Shown here one piece after another: positions 34,132 through 43,610 of a stretch of 64,000 bases of DNA (position 1 is its first letter; every line of letters starts with the position of its first letter). The notes under the pieces were generated by a model, which saw only the letters and a list, made by a program, of their open reading frames with translations, was not told where the DNA came from and ran no database searches. The DNA is from Desulfurivibrio dismutans (GTDB taxonomy: Bacteria; Desulfobacterota; Desulfobulbia; Desulfobulbales; Desulfurivibrionaceae): the NCBI RefSeq assembly GCF_029210385.1, contig NZ_JARGDQ010000004.1:62001-126000 (forward strand), read 5' to 3'. A program made the translations under genes and the position numbers.

Positions 34132-36834
34132 CTAACTGCTGTTTTCCTGGTTGCCAACCGGTCGGGCCGGGAGTTTGGTGAATCCGAGGGCCGGCCGGCT
34201 GATATGATATCCCTGGCCGTAGTCCACGCCCAAGTCCCGGCAGGCATAGAAGATTTTCTCGTCTTCAATGTACTCGGCCACGGTTTTGATGTCCAGTTCC
34301 CGGGCCAGGGTCACGATGCTTTTGGTATAGGCCATATAATCACGATCTTCAAGGATATTGCGGATAAACTCCCCTTCAATTTTGAGAAAATCAATGGGGA
34401 AGAGCTTGAGGTACTTGAAAGAAGAGTAGCCCGAGCCGAAATCATCGACGGCGAAGCGGAAACCTTCGGCTTTCATCATGGTCACGAATTTTTTCAGCAT
34501 GGACACATTGCGGATAGTATCCCGCTCGGTGACTTCAAACACCACCCGTTGCGGGTTGATGTCGAACTTTTGGCACAACTTTTGGATCTTGGGGAAAAAT
34601 TCCGGAAAAATAAAGGATTTGGGGGTGAGGTTGATGAACAGCCGGCCCTGGTATCCCTGGTTGCCCACTGCGGCAAAGGTTTTTTCCATCAGCAGGTGAT
34701 CGAGCTTATGCAGCAGCCCGATCCGGTCGGCGGCCTGAATAAAGTCGGAGGCGGCAATCATGCTGCCGTCATCGGCGGGAATCCGCATCAGCACCTCGTG
34801 GGCCTCGATTTCGCCGGTGGCCAGATCAAGGATGGGCTGAAAATAAGGAACGACACTTTTCTCTTCCAGAGCCTGGTAAACCCGGAAGTTGATCTTGCTT
34901 TCCTCTTTGAAAATTTCGGTGATTTCCGCTTCCTGGGGCTCGGCGATGGCGTTTTTGCCCTCGCCTTTGACCTTGTACATCATGTTGTCGGCTACCAGGA
35001 AAAGCTCCTTGGCGTTTTTGCCGTGTTCTGGATACATGGCAATGCCCAGCGAGACGGTGGCCTGTACCCTGATTCCTTCCGGGGTCAGTACGCTCATGCC
35101 GGAAACTGCCTTAACAATCCGTTCGGCGACGGTTAAGGTCTGCTCCCGGCTGGTTTCCGGCAGCAGCACGGTAAACTCGTCACCGCCGTAGCGGGCGATA
35201 AAATCACCGTCCCTTACTGCCTGGCGCAGGGCTTCCGCCAATTGCTGGAGAAAAAGATCGCCGAAGGCGTGACCGTACTGGTCATTGATGGTCTTGAAGT
35301 TGTCGATGTCGATGACCATCAGGGCAAAGGGGTAATCGTGGCGCTGGGCTCGGCCCACTTCGTAACCGAGCAGTTCCCAGAACATCCGCTGATTGTGCAG
35401 TTGGGTGATGGGGTCGCGGGTGGCGTAATACTCAAGATCTTTGGTGTATTTATAGATGGCTTTAACCGACCCCACCAGGTTGAGCAAGGTGGCCAGCACG
35501 CTGTCCAAAACTATGTGGTAGATGGAATCCATCACCATGTTGGACTGCACTCCGATCCCGACGATGCCACCCACCTTGGGGGCGTCAAGAAAAAGCGATT
35601 TGGTACGCAGTTCGATGTCTTTGAGATTCAGGTGTTTGGGCAGGGGGACTGGCGAGCCGCAGTCGTGGTGGACGATCCTCACCGCCGGCGAATCGCTGGG
35701 CAGTTGGAATTGGTTGTAAAGCTGCTTCTGGATCAGTTTTTCAAATTCATTGCGAGTTTCATGGGAAGGGGCGGCACGCCAGAAGACATCCAGCTCGTAT
35801 TCGTTTTCACCTTCCTGGAAGAAGGCCATCAGGGCGTAGGTGTCGAGGATATTGTTGATATCAAGCAGCAGTTCTTTCACAAACAGTTGCCAGTCCTGGA
35901 CCACGTTGGAGGTGATGATGAACTTGTTTAAAATCTTGATCTCAAATTCCAGAATATCCTTGTCCACCGCCACGTTATGCAGGCGCTCGGCCAGTTCACC
36001 CACCGCCTGAAAGGCCTGGTTTAACTCGGAAAAACCCACGCTGTTTCGGCTCAGCCGGGAGATGGCGGGCAGGTCGGTAACGGTTTGAATCTCTTCGGTT
36101 TTACGCCGGAAATCTTCCACCGTGGCGCTGACCCGGTTGACCACCAAGGTGGTGATGCCCACCACCAGGGCAATGGCCAGACCGCCGTAAAAGAGAAAGA
36201 TCCACAGGTAGTCGCTGCGCATCCGGCTGACCATTTCCCGGACGCTCTGCCTTACTTCCACGATGCCCAGCACCGAGCCGATTTCAGCGTTGGGGTGACA
36301 GGTAAGACAGTTCTGGTCTTCAACGGCCAAAGCGTAGAGGTGTTTGGTGGAGGTATGATTTTCCAGGGTGAACTGGCGGCCATAACCCGGGGCCAGGGCC
36401 TGCTCGGTGGCCCGGAAGGGAAATCTTTGTTCAATTTCGCCGTAGAGTTCGCTGACCAGCGGGCTGCGGTAGACCTTGATCTGGTAGGGGGTGTCGCGAT
36501 GGGCGGTCTTGATCTCTGCGATTACCGTTTCCAGTTGCTCCCGGCTGATACCGTGGGGCATCAGGCTGCTGATGGTGGTGTAGGTCTGGGCGGCGATGCC
36601 TTCGGCGGCGGCTTGGGCCTGCTGGATAAGCAGGCGGTCGTACAGATAAGTGGCGGTTCCCAGCACCACCAGGAAGACCGCCAGGGTCACGCCGATGAAG
36701 CGGGAAAAAAGAAAGGCGCGCAGGGAACTGCTGAAGGGTAGCACGATGATTCGTTGCAGAAATTTGTTTTGGGCCAGCATTTTTTCCAGCATTGTACTAA
36801 GGACTCCGAAATTCATGCCGTTTTGAATGACCAT
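34132..36834 (-). CDS. Membrane c-di-GMP enzyme: DUF3365-like haem domain, GGDEF and EAL
   Basis: About 900 residues. Helix 1 (near 46-66), a periplasmic domain carrying a c-type haem motif CLTCH, helix 2 near the HAMP-like region, then a GGDEF domain with intact RYGGDEF and an upstream I-site RDGD, and an EAL domain with EVLMR, NLTPKSF, DDFGSGYSSF and KIEGEF. Both synthetic and hydrolytic motifs look intact, so net activity is open. The haem motif suggests redox or gas sensing. The start is uncertain: ATGs at 36834, 36816 and 36792 are in frame, the last with GGAG 10 bases upstream. Confidence 0.87.
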   Translation of the reverse strand: MVIQNGMNFGVLSTMLEKMLAQNKFLQRIIVLPFSSSLRAFLFSRFIGVTLAVFLVVLGTATYLYDRLLIQQAQAAAEGIAAQTYTTISSLMPHGISREQLETVIAEIKTAHRDTPYQIKVYRSPLVSELYGEIEQRFPFRATEQALAPGYGRQFTLENHTSTKHLYALAVEDQNCLTCHPNAEIGSVLGIVEVRQSVREMVSRMRSDYLWIFLFYGGLAIALVVGITTLVVNRVSATVEDFRRKTEEIQTVTDLPAISRLSRNSVGFSELNQAFQAVGELAERLHNVAVDKDILEFEIKILNKFIITSNVVQDWQLFVKELLLDINNILDTYALMAFFQEGENEYELDVFWRAAPSHETRNEFEKLIQKQLYNQFQLPSDSPAVRIVHHDCGSPVPLPKHLNLKDIELRTKSLFLDAPKVGGIVGIGVQSNMVMDSIYHIVLDSVLATLLNLVGSVKAIYKYTKDLEYYATRDPITQLHNQRMFWELLGYEVGRAQRHDYPFALMVIDIDNFKTINDQYGHAFGDLFLQQLAEALRQAVRDGDFIARYGGDEFTVLLPETSREQTLTVAERIVKAVSGMSVLTPEGIRVQATVSLGIAMYPEHGKNAKELFLVADNMMYKVKGEGKNAIAEPQEAEITEIFKEESKINFRVYQALEEKSVVPYFQPILDLATGEIEAHEVLMRIPADDGSMIAASDFIQAADRIGLLHKLDHLLMEKTFAAVGNQGYQGRLFINLTPKSFIFPEFFPKIQKLCQKFDINPQRVVFEVTERDTIRNVSMLKKFVTMMKAEGFRFAVDDFGSGYSSFKYLKLFPIDFLKIEGEFIRNILEDRDYMAYTKSIVTLARELDIKTVAEYIEDEKIFYACRDLGVDYGQGYHISRPALGFTKLPARPVGNQENSS

Positions 36835-37126
36835 GGCGGCAGGCACAGAATTGATGTTAATTTTTAGTAAAATTAATTATTGTAAACAGAAGATTACCGG
36901 CGCAATGTGGTCTTTGCTCGGCTTTTGGTCAAGTGTTTTTTAAAAAAGAAATGCTGCGTTCCGGGGTGTCTGTGCAGGATGGCGGCCTGCATTAGCTCGG
37001 CAAACTTGATTTTGTTTGTTAAGCTGGCCCAGGTGCTGTTGAGGCGAAATTAAAGGTTGATTCTATTCGACTGGGGTTAGGTCGGCAATCGTTAAGAAAA
37101 GGCTTGAGGGAGCGTGAGCTGCGAGA

Positions 37127-37465
37127 ATGCATGAAATGTCGCTGGCCTTGAATATCGTCGAGTTGGCCGAAGCGGAGTGCCGGGCCGCCGGCGGAGAGAT
37201 GATTAGCCGGGTGGAGGTGGAAGTCGGGGCCTTGGCCGGGGTAATGCCCGAGGCGCTGCAGTTCTGTTTTGCCGCCGCCTGCCGCGAAACCATGGCGGAA
37301 GGGGCGGAGCTGGAAATCATCACCGTGGCTGGGCGCGGGGAATGCGCCAGCTGTCGGCAGGTCGGGACCATGGCTGAACAGTTTACTCTTTGTTCGGCCT
37401 GTGGCGGATTGATGCGCCCTCTGCAGGGGCAGGAACTGCGGCTGGCGGCGATTGTGGTCGATTAG
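37127..37465 (+). CDS. hypA: Hydrogenase maturation nickel metallochaperone HypA
   Basis: A 112-residue protein with the nickel ligand His2 in MHEMSLALNIVE and a zinc site Cys73, Cys76, Cys89, Cys92 (CASC ... CSAC). It delivers nickel to [NiFe]-hydrogenase large subunits together with HypB, whose gene follows by about 110 bp. First gene of the hypABFCDE cluster; the 290 bp upstream (36835-37126) is AT-rich in part and should hold the promoter. Confidence 0.95.
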   Translation: MHEMSLALNIVELAEAECRAAGGEMISRVEVEVGALAGVMPEALQFCFAAACRETMAEGAELEIITVAGRGECASCRQVGTMAEQFTLCSACGGLMRPLQGQELRLAAIVVD

Positions 37466-37574
37466 CAACTGTTTGTCGGGCTCCGGGTGATGGTCGGTGA
37501 AGATTTAACTGGCTCCAAACGTTGCTTTACTAATGAAGTGCCGGGTGTTCCGGATAAAACGAGGTTGGTGGGTT

Positions 37575-38372
37575 ATGTGTGATGATTGCGGTTGTGGCCC
37601 CGGAGCGGAAGGGGTCACCATTACTCGAGCGGGGCAAAAACGGCGGGCCGCAACCATGGACCGGGCCGGGCATGCCCATGATCATGCCGTGGCGGCTGGC
37701 GTTGGTCATGAACCAGTACAGGGTCGACGCCTGGAGGTGGCCCGCGAAGTGCTGGCCGGTAATAACGAGCAGGCGGCCCACAACCGGGAGCATTTGCAGG
37801 CCCGCCGGGTTGTGGCCCTGAACCTTGTCAGTTCGCCGGGCTCGGGCAAGACCACCATTCTCGAGCAGACCATCCGCCGCCTGGCCGGCGTGCGACCGGT
37901 GGCGGTGATCGAAGGCGACCAGCAGACCTTGCTGGATGCCGAGCGGATCGAAAAGACCGGGGTGCCGGTGGTGCAAATCAACACCGGCGCCGGCTGCCAT
38001 CTCGATGCCGCCATGGTGCACCGGGCGTTGCATGAACTGAAACTTCGGGAAGATTCTCTGCTCTTTATCGAAAATGTCGGCAACCTGGTCTGCCCGGCCA
38101 TGTTCGACCTCGGCGAGACGGCCAAGGTCGTGATCATAAGTGTCACCGAAGGCGAGGATAAACCCTTGAAATATCCGGCCATGTTTGCCGCTGCCCGCTG
38201 GTGCCTGATCAATAAGATTGATCTCCTGCCCCATCTTGATTTTGATCTGGAAAAGTGCCGCGAATATGCCCTCCGGGTCAATCCGGAACTGCAGTTTGTG
38301 GCGCTGTCCGCCCGCAGCGGCGAGGGCATGGAAGAATGGCTGGCAGTGCTGGAAGACCTGGCGGCAAAGTGA
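37575..38372 (+). CDS. hypB: Hydrogenase nickel incorporation GTPase HypB
   Basis: A 265-residue GTPase. The N-terminus carries the high-affinity metal site MCDDCGCG (Cys2, Cys5, Cys7) and a short His stretch (HAHDHAVAAGVGH), weaker than in nickel-storing HypB proteins. P-loop SSPGSGKTT, switch DQQT, metal-binding GCHLD and base-recognition NKID are present. The ATG at 37575 with GAGG 10 bases upstream matches the family start better than the longer frame from 37533. The stop codon overlaps the hypF start (GTGA). Confidence 0.95.
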   Translation: MCDDCGCGPGAEGVTITRAGQKRRAATMDRAGHAHDHAVAAGVGHEPVQGRRLEVAREVLAGNNEQAAHNREHLQARRVVALNLVSSPGSGKTTILEQTIRRLAGVRPVAVIEGDQQTLLDAERIEKTGVPVVQINTGAGCHLDAAMVHRALHELKLREDSLLFIENVGNLVCPAMFDLGETAKVVIISVTEGEDKPLKYPAMFAAARWCLINKIDLLPHLDFDLEKCREYALRVNPELQFVALSARSGEGMEEWLAVLEDLAAK

Positions 38373-40891
38373 GCAGGCAACGCTGGTCCCTGGTGGTTGG
38401 CGGTCTGGTGCAGGGAGTGGGATTCCGACCATTTGTTTATCGCCTGGCCCAGCAGTATTCCCTGGTCGGCCGGGTGTGCAACAATGCCGCCGGGGTGGAG
38501 ATCGAGCTGGAAGGGCCAGAAAACCGGTTGGCCGCGTTTCTTCGGGATCTGGAGCGAAAAACGCCGCCAGCGGCCATTATCGAGCGGCTGGAAAGCCGGG
38601 AATTGGCCTTGGCCGGCGACGATGAATTTGTTATTGCCGATTCCGCCGCCGGCTCCCCCCCCACGGCCGGAGTGGTGCCCGACCTGGCACTTTGTGCCGA
38701 TTGTTGGCGGGAACTGGAGGATCCGGCCGATCACCGTTACCTTTATCCCTTTATCAACTGCACCAATTGCGGCCCCCGTTATACCATAATTGAACAAATC
38801 CCTTATGACCGGCCCCATACCAGCATGCGGGCCTTTACCATGTGTTCGCGCTGCCAGGCCGAATACGACGATCCGGCCAGCCGCCGCTTCCATGCCCAGC
38901 CCAATGCCTGCCCGGTTTGCGGTCCCCGTTTGTCCCTGGTGACGTTAAGCGTAAGTGATCACGAGGCACCGCATCTTGCGGCCCCCCTTGACCGCTTATC
39001 CCGTGGCCCCCGTGATCAGTTACCGTTAAGCGACCGTGAACAAAACCAAACGGGAACAGATTCGGGCGGGGCGGAAAATCAAGCTGCCCATATTTTATCG
39101 CCGGTTTGGGAAGGCCAGCAGGCCGTGGCCGAGACCCGGCGCCGCCTGCTGGCCGGTGAAATTATTGCGGTCAAGGGTATCGGCGGTTTTCATCTGGCGG
39201 TGAATGCCGCCGACCAGGAGGCGCTGTTGCGCCTTCGGCGCCGCAAGGGGCGGCTGGCCAAGCCGCTGGCGGTGATGGTGTGCGATCTGGCAACGGCCCG
39301 GCAACTGGTGCATCTGTGTCCGGCTGAGGAGAAATTGCTGCTCTCCCCCGCTCGCCCCATTGTATTGGCGCCCCGCTCCACCACCACCACGCCGCCGGTG
39401 GCGGCGGCGGTGGCCCCGGGGCATCACCGTCTGGGTTTGATGCTGGCCTATGCCCCGCTGCATTATTTGCTACTGGGGGATGATTTGCCGGTGCTGGTGA
39501 TGACCAGCGCCAACCCCGGCGGCGAACCGCTGTGTACCGATAACGACGAGGCCTGCCGCCGCTTGGCGGGCATAGCCGATGCGGTGCTGCTCCATGACCG
39601 GGAAATCGTACGCGGCAACGACGATTCGGTGGTGCTGAGCGGGGCTGATGAGCGGGACGGTGCGTTGCCGCCGTTGGTGATCCGCCGGGGCCGGGGCTAT
39701 GCGCCGGGGTTACTGCCTTTCGCTGAGCAGGGGCCGGCCATTCTGGCCGTCGGGGGCGAACTGAAAAATACCGTCTGCCTGGCCGCCGACGGCCGGGCGG
39801 TGGTCAGCCAGCACCTGGGGGACTTGCAGAACCTGGAAAGTTACCGGGTGTTCTGCCAAACCATCGCCGATCTGCGCCGGCTTTTTGCCATTGAGCCGCA
39901 AATGGTGGCTCTGGATCTGCATCCCGACTACCTGGCTTCCCGTTGGGCCCGGCAGTGGGCGGCCGAGCGGGGGCTGCCGGTTCTGGCGGTGCAGCACCAT
40001 CATGCCCATATGGCATCTTGCCTGGCGGAAAATGAACACCATGGCCCGGCTTTGGGCTTGATTTTGGACGGCACCGGTTATGGCCCGGACCACACCATCT
40101 GGGGCGGTGAGATCCTGCTGGGCGATCTTGCCGGCTTCAGCCGTTGGGGTCAGCTGGAAACCATGCCCCTGCCCGGCGGTGATCTGGCAATCAGGCAACC
40201 CTGGCGTGCCGCCGTGGGGTATCTGTATCAGGCTTTTGGCGGTGAGCCACCGGCTTTGCCCTTCCTGGCCGCCATGGCGGCTGACGGTGTTGACTGGCGG
40301 GCGATCTTGCCCATGCTGCGGCAAAATATCAACTCTCCGCGGACCAGTAGTTGCGGTCGCCTCTTTGACGCCGTGGCCGCCATGGCCGGGGGCTGCCGGG
40401 AGATCAGCTATGAAGCCCAGGCCGCGGTGGAATTGATGCAGGCTGCCGCCGGTCCGGAGTTGCCTCCCCTGGTAGCAGGGAAGGGGGGGCAAGCTGAAGT
40501 AAGCGGCCATGGTTTGCATCCTTTTGCTTATCAATTGCTCCGTGGGGAAGGCCGGCTGATCATCGGTATCAGTCAGTTGATCCGGGAGGTGGCCGCGGCG
40601 GTGGCGGCCGGGGCTGGCCGGGCGGAAATAAGTCGCCGTTTTCATGCCACCCTGGTAGATATGTTTACCGCCGCCCTGGTGGCTGCCGCCGAAGAAACCG
40701 ATATAAAAACGGTGGCCCTTTCCGGGGGGGTGATGCAAAATGAGATTCTGCTGGCCGGGTTAAGGAAAAACCTGGCCGCGGCGGGGCTGACGGTGTTGCT
40801 GCCCCGTCGGCTGCCGCCCAATGACGGCGGCCTGGCTTATGGTCAGGCGGTGGCGGCGGCGGCCCAGTGGCAGCAGGTAAACGGCAAATAA
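38369..40891 (+). CDS. hypF: Carbamoyltransferase HypF
   Basis: An 840-residue enzyme that makes the thiocarbamate precursor of the cyanide ligands with HypE. Domains: acylphosphatase (about 1-90, VQGVGFRPFVYRLA), two zinc fingers (Cys109/112/131/134 and Cys159/162/181/184), YrdC-like (from EIIAVKGIGGFHLA), and the Kae1-like carbamoyl transferase (HHHAHMASCL, ILDGTGYGPD, ALSGGVMQNE). The start is a GTG overlapping the hypB stop. Residues about 195-219, in the linker after the second zinc finger, are encoded by a palindromic repeat (38951-39023) inserted in frame; all catalytic blocks remain intact. Confidence 0.94.
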   Translation: MSRQRWSLVVGGLVQGVGFRPFVYRLAQQYSLVGRVCNNAAGVEIELEGPENRLAAFLRDLERKTPPAAIIERLESRELALAGDDEFVIADSAAGSPPTAGVVPDLALCADCWRELEDPADHRYLYPFINCTNCGPRYTIIEQIPYDRPHTSMRAFTMCSRCQAEYDDPASRRFHAQPNACPVCGPRLSLVTLSVSDHEAPHLAAPLDRLSRGPRDQLPLSDREQNQTGTDSGGAENQAAHILSPVWEGQQAVAETRRRLLAGEIIAVKGIGGFHLAVNAADQEALLRLRRRKGRLAKPLAVMVCDLATARQLVHLCPAEEKLLLSPARPIVLAPRSTTTTPPVAAAVAPGHHRLGLMLAYAPLHYLLLGDDLPVLVMTSANPGGEPLCTDNDEACRRLAGIADAVLLHDREIVRGNDDSVVLSGADERDGALPPLVIRRGRGYAPGLLPFAEQGPAILAVGGELKNTVCLAADGRAVVSQHLGDLQNLESYRVFCQTIADLRRLFAIEPQMVALDLHPDYLASRWARQWAAERGLPVLAVQHHHAHMASCLAENEHHGPALGLILDGTGYGPDHTIWGGEILLGDLAGFSRWGQLETMPLPGGDLAIRQPWRAAVGYLYQAFGGEPPALPFLAAMAADGVDWRAILPMLRQNINSPRTSSCGRLFDAVAAMAGGCREISYEAQAAVELMQAAAGPELPPLVAGKGGQAEVSGHGLHPFAYQLLRGEGRLIIGISQLIREVAAAVAAGAGRAEISRRFHATLVDMFTAALVAAAEETDIKTVALSGGVMQNEILLAGLRKNLAAAGLTVLLPRRLPPNDGGLAYGQAVAAAAQWQQVNGK
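38951..39023. repeat. Palindromic element inserted in frame inside hypF
   Basis: The arms GTAAGTGATCACG (from 38951) and CGTGATCAGTTAC (to 39023) are inverted copies of the repeat family core. A 9-bp direct repeat CGTTAAGCG flanks it (38943-38951 and 39024-39032), as a target duplication would. It adds about 25 residues to the HypF linker without breaking the frame. Confidence 0.78.
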
Positions 40892-40977
40892 AAGTTCAGC
40901 AGGGGCGCAGTTTTGATCTTGCCGCCCTGCATGACGGGCAGTTGAACGTGTACCAAGGTAAAAGGGGGTGGCGGCAT

Positions 40978-41265
40978 ATGTGTCTGGCGGTACCGGGAAA
41001 AGTGGTGGAGATCTTTGAGGAAAACGGCCTGAAGATGGGGCATGTCGACTATGCCGGGGCGATCAGCCGGGCCTGCCTGGAATATGTGCCGGAGATCAAA
41101 ATCGGGGATTATACCGTGGTCCATGCCGGTTTTGCCCTTTCCATTCTGGATGAAGAGGAGGCGGCCAAGAGTTTTGAGACTTGGCGAGAGCTGCAGGCGG
41201 CGGCGGCCCGCGAAGGGGTGGATCTCTTCGGGCGGCCTTTAGGCGATTTTGAAGACCGGGATTGA
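40978..41265 (+). CDS. hypC: Hydrogenase maturation chaperone HypC
   Basis: A 95-residue protein starting MCLAVPGKVVEIFE with the essential Cys2 and ending in the typical acidic tail. It binds HypD and the hydrogenase large subunit and carries the Fe(CN)2CO moiety. The hallmark MCLA start fixes the initiation codon at 40978 (AGGGGG upstream), although the frame is open further upstream. hypD follows with no gap. Confidence 0.95.
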   Translation: MCLAVPGKVVEIFEENGLKMGHVDYAGAISRACLEYVPEIKIGDYTVVHAGFALSILDEEEAAKSFETWRELQAAAAREGVDLFGRPLGDFEDRD

Positions 41266-41277
41266 ATGGAGCCGGGC

Positions 41278-42363
41278 ATGCTGAAACACCTGGATGAATA
41301 CCGCGATCCGGCCCTGGCTCGGCAGCTGCTGGCGGAGATTGCCGCGGTTACCACCCGTCCCTGGGTGATCATGGAGATCTGCGGCGGTCACACCCATGCT
41401 ATTATCCGCCACGGCCTCGATCTGCTGCTGCCGCCACAGCTTGAACTGGTGCACGGCCCGGGCTGTCCGGTTTGTGTAACCCCGGTGGCCCTGATCGATA
41501 AGGCCCTGGCCCTGGCCCGGCGGCCTGAGGTGATTTTTACCAGCTTCGGCGACATGCTGCGGGTGCCTGGCAGCTGTGAGAGTCTGGCCCAGATCCGGGC
41601 TCAGGGGGGTGATGTCCGGCCGGTATACTCCCCGTTGGAAGCGGTCAACCTGGCGGCGCGAAACCCGGTGCGGCAGGTGGTTTTTTTCGCTGTCGGTTTT
41701 GAAACCACTGCGCCCGGCAACGCCATGGCGGTGCAGCAGGCCGCCCGCCTGGGGCTGGACAACTTCAGCCTGCTGGTCAGTCATGTCCTGGTGCCGCCGG
41801 CTGTCGGCGCGCTGCTGGCGTCGCCCGGCAACCGCATCCAGGCCTTTCTGGCCCCGGGTCATGTCTGCACGGTGGAGGGACTGCAGGATTATGAAGCCAT
41901 GGCCGCCCGGCACCGGGTGCCCATGGTTCCCGCCGGTTTCGAACCGGTGGATATCCTGGCCGCCATTTTGTTGCTGGTGCGCCAACTGGAAGCGGGGCGG
42001 GCCCGGGTGGAAAACGAATACCGCCGTTCGGTACGACCCCAGGGAAACCCGGCGGCCCGACAGGCGGTGGCGCAGGTGTTTCAGGTTTGCGATCGTACCT
42101 GGCGGGGCCTGGGTGAAATTCCCGCCAGCGGCCTACGGTTGCGGCCGGAATTTGCTGCCTTCGATGCCGAGTGCAAGTTCGCCTTGGGCGAGATCAGGGC
42201 CGAGGAATCGCCGCTGTGCATCAGCGGGGCGATCCTGCGGGGAGAACGGAAGCCGCCGGGGTGCCCGGCCTTTGGTAAGGAGTGCACCCCGGCCCATCCC
42301 CTTGGGGCCACCATGGTTTCCAGCGAGGGAGCCTGCGCCGCCTATATGCTGGCCAAACGCTGA
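41278..42363 (+). CDS. hypD: Hydrogenase maturation iron-sulfur protein HypD
   Basis: A 361-residue scaffold for assembly of the Fe(CN)2CO group with HypC. Family motifs: [38 protein letters not shown], and the C-terminal 4Fe-4S cysteines in [20 protein letters not shown] with GKECTP. I chose ATG 41278, which has GGAG 6 bases upstream and aligns with the usual start before LDEYR; an in-frame ATG at 41266 directly abuts the hypC stop and would add four residues. Confidence 0.95.
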   Translation: MLKHLDEYRDPALARQLLAEIAAVTTRPWVIMEICGGHTHAIIRHGLDLLLPPQLELVHGPGCPVCVTPVALIDKALALARRPEVIFTSFGDMLRVPGSCESLAQIRAQGGDVRPVYSPLEAVNLAARNPVRQVVFFAVGFETTAPGNAMAVQQAARLGLDNFSLLVSHVLVPPAVGALLASPGNRIQAFLAPGHVCTVEGLQDYEAMAARHRVPMVPAGFEPVDILAAILLLVRQLEAGRARVENEYRRSVRPQGNPAARQAVAQVFQVCDRTWRGLGEIPASGLRLRPEFAAFDAECKFALGEIRAEESPLCISGAILRGERKPPGCPAFGKECTPAHPLGATMVSSEGACAAYMLAKR

Positions 42364-42496
42364 ATGTGCCCGGTCGGGCAAGCGGTTGGCAAGCCGCCGT
42401 CGGTAATGTTGCGGCTTTGATTCTGGTAATACTTTGTGGTATTGTTTAACGGGTTGTAATTTCCCGGCATGGTGCCGGCCAGTTGATGGGTGATTG

Positions 42497-43579
42497 ATGT
42501 CATTACAGGTGAAACCGGAAAATTTTGGCTGTCCGTTGCCGGCGGCGGATGAGGATACGGTGCAGTTGGCCCATGGCGGCGGCAGCCGGCTGGCCGCCGA
42601 GTTGATTGAGCAGACCATGGTGCCGGCCTTTGGCGATCCGGTGCTCTCCCGGTTGGAAGACCAGGCGGTGCTGGAGGCGCAGTTGGACCCCGGTGAACGC
42701 CTGGCCTTTACCACCGACTCCTTTGTGGTGGACCCGCTTTTTTTTCCCGGCGGCAGCATCGGTGAGCTGGCGATCAACGGCACCATTAACGACCTGGCCA
42801 TGGGCGGTGCCCGGCCGCTTTATCTGTCGGTGGCGTTGATCATCGAAGAGGGCTTGCCGCTGGCAACTTTGCACCGGGTGGTCGCGGCCCTGGGGGCGGC
42901 TGCCCAAGCCGCCGGAGTGCGGGTGGTTACCGGCGACACCAAGGTGGTGGGGCGGGGGAGCTGTGATAAAATTTTTATCAACACCAGTGGCATCGGGGTG
43001 GTGCCGGCCGGTGTTACCCTATCTGCCGCCAACCTGCAGCCCGGGGACAGGATCATCATCTCCGGCACCATGGCCGATCACGGCATGGCCATCATGAGTT
43101 GCCGCCAGGGTCTGAGTTTTGCCCAACCATTAACCAGCGATACCGCCGCGTTACATCAGCTTACGGAGGTGATCCTGACCGTCGCCGCTAAGCCTGCCGG
43201 CCAGGCGCTGCGGGCCATGCGGGATCCCACCCGGGGTGGGGTGGCGGCGGTGCTGACCGAATTGGCGCGGGCTTCCCGGGTCGGGGTGATGATATCCGAA
43301 GAGACCCTGCCGGTGGCCGGGCCGGTAAAAGGGGCCTGCGAGATCCTGGGGATTGATCCGCTCTTTGTGGCCAACGAAGGTAAACTGCTGGCGGTGGTGG
43401 CCCCGGAGGCGGCCGAGGAGGTGCTGCGGGCCATGCGAAATCATCCCTTGGGCCGCCAAGCGGCAATCATTGGCGAGGTGACGGCGGCCAACTCCGGTTT
43501 GGTGGCGCTGCGCACCGCTTTGGGGCCCGAGCGGGTCATTGATCTGCCCAGCGGTGAACTGTTGCCGAGGATCTGCTGA
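42497..43579 (+). CDS. hypE: Hydrogenase maturation protein HypE
   Basis: A 360-residue member of the PurM/SelD-like ATPase family. It dehydrates the carbamoylated C-terminal cysteine to thiocyanate for the hydrogenase iron; the obligatory C-terminal PRIC is present. Other motifs are FTTDSFVVDPLFFPGGSIGE, GTINDLAMGGARP, GDTKVVGRG and RDPTRGG. It follows hypD by 133 bp. The final PRIC distinguishes it from selD, which it resembles in fold. Confidence 0.95.
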   Translation: MSLQVKPENFGCPLPAADEDTVQLAHGGGSRLAAELIEQTMVPAFGDPVLSRLEDQAVLEAQLDPGERLAFTTDSFVVDPLFFPGGSIGELAINGTINDLAMGGARPLYLSVALIIEEGLPLATLHRVVAALGAAAQAAGVRVVTGDTKVVGRGSCDKIFINTSGIGVVPAGVTLSAANLQPGDRIIISGTMADHGMAIMSCRQGLSFAQPLTSDTAALHQLTEVILTVAAKPAGQALRAMRDPTRGGVAAVLTELARASRVGVMISEETLPVAGPVKGACEILGIDPLFVANEGKLLAVVAPEAAEEVLRAMRNHPLGRQAAIIGEVTAANSGLVALRTALGPERVIDLPSGELLPRIC

Positions 43580-43610
43580 TTCTACCTGTTTCATGGGGTG
43601 ATCACGACCA

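Noticed and set aside
33397-35136. 579-codon plus-strand open frame
   Set aside because: It lies antisense to the phosphatase and GGDEF/EAL genes, is His/Gly/Gln-rich, and shows no domain; high GC content keeps the opposite strand open.
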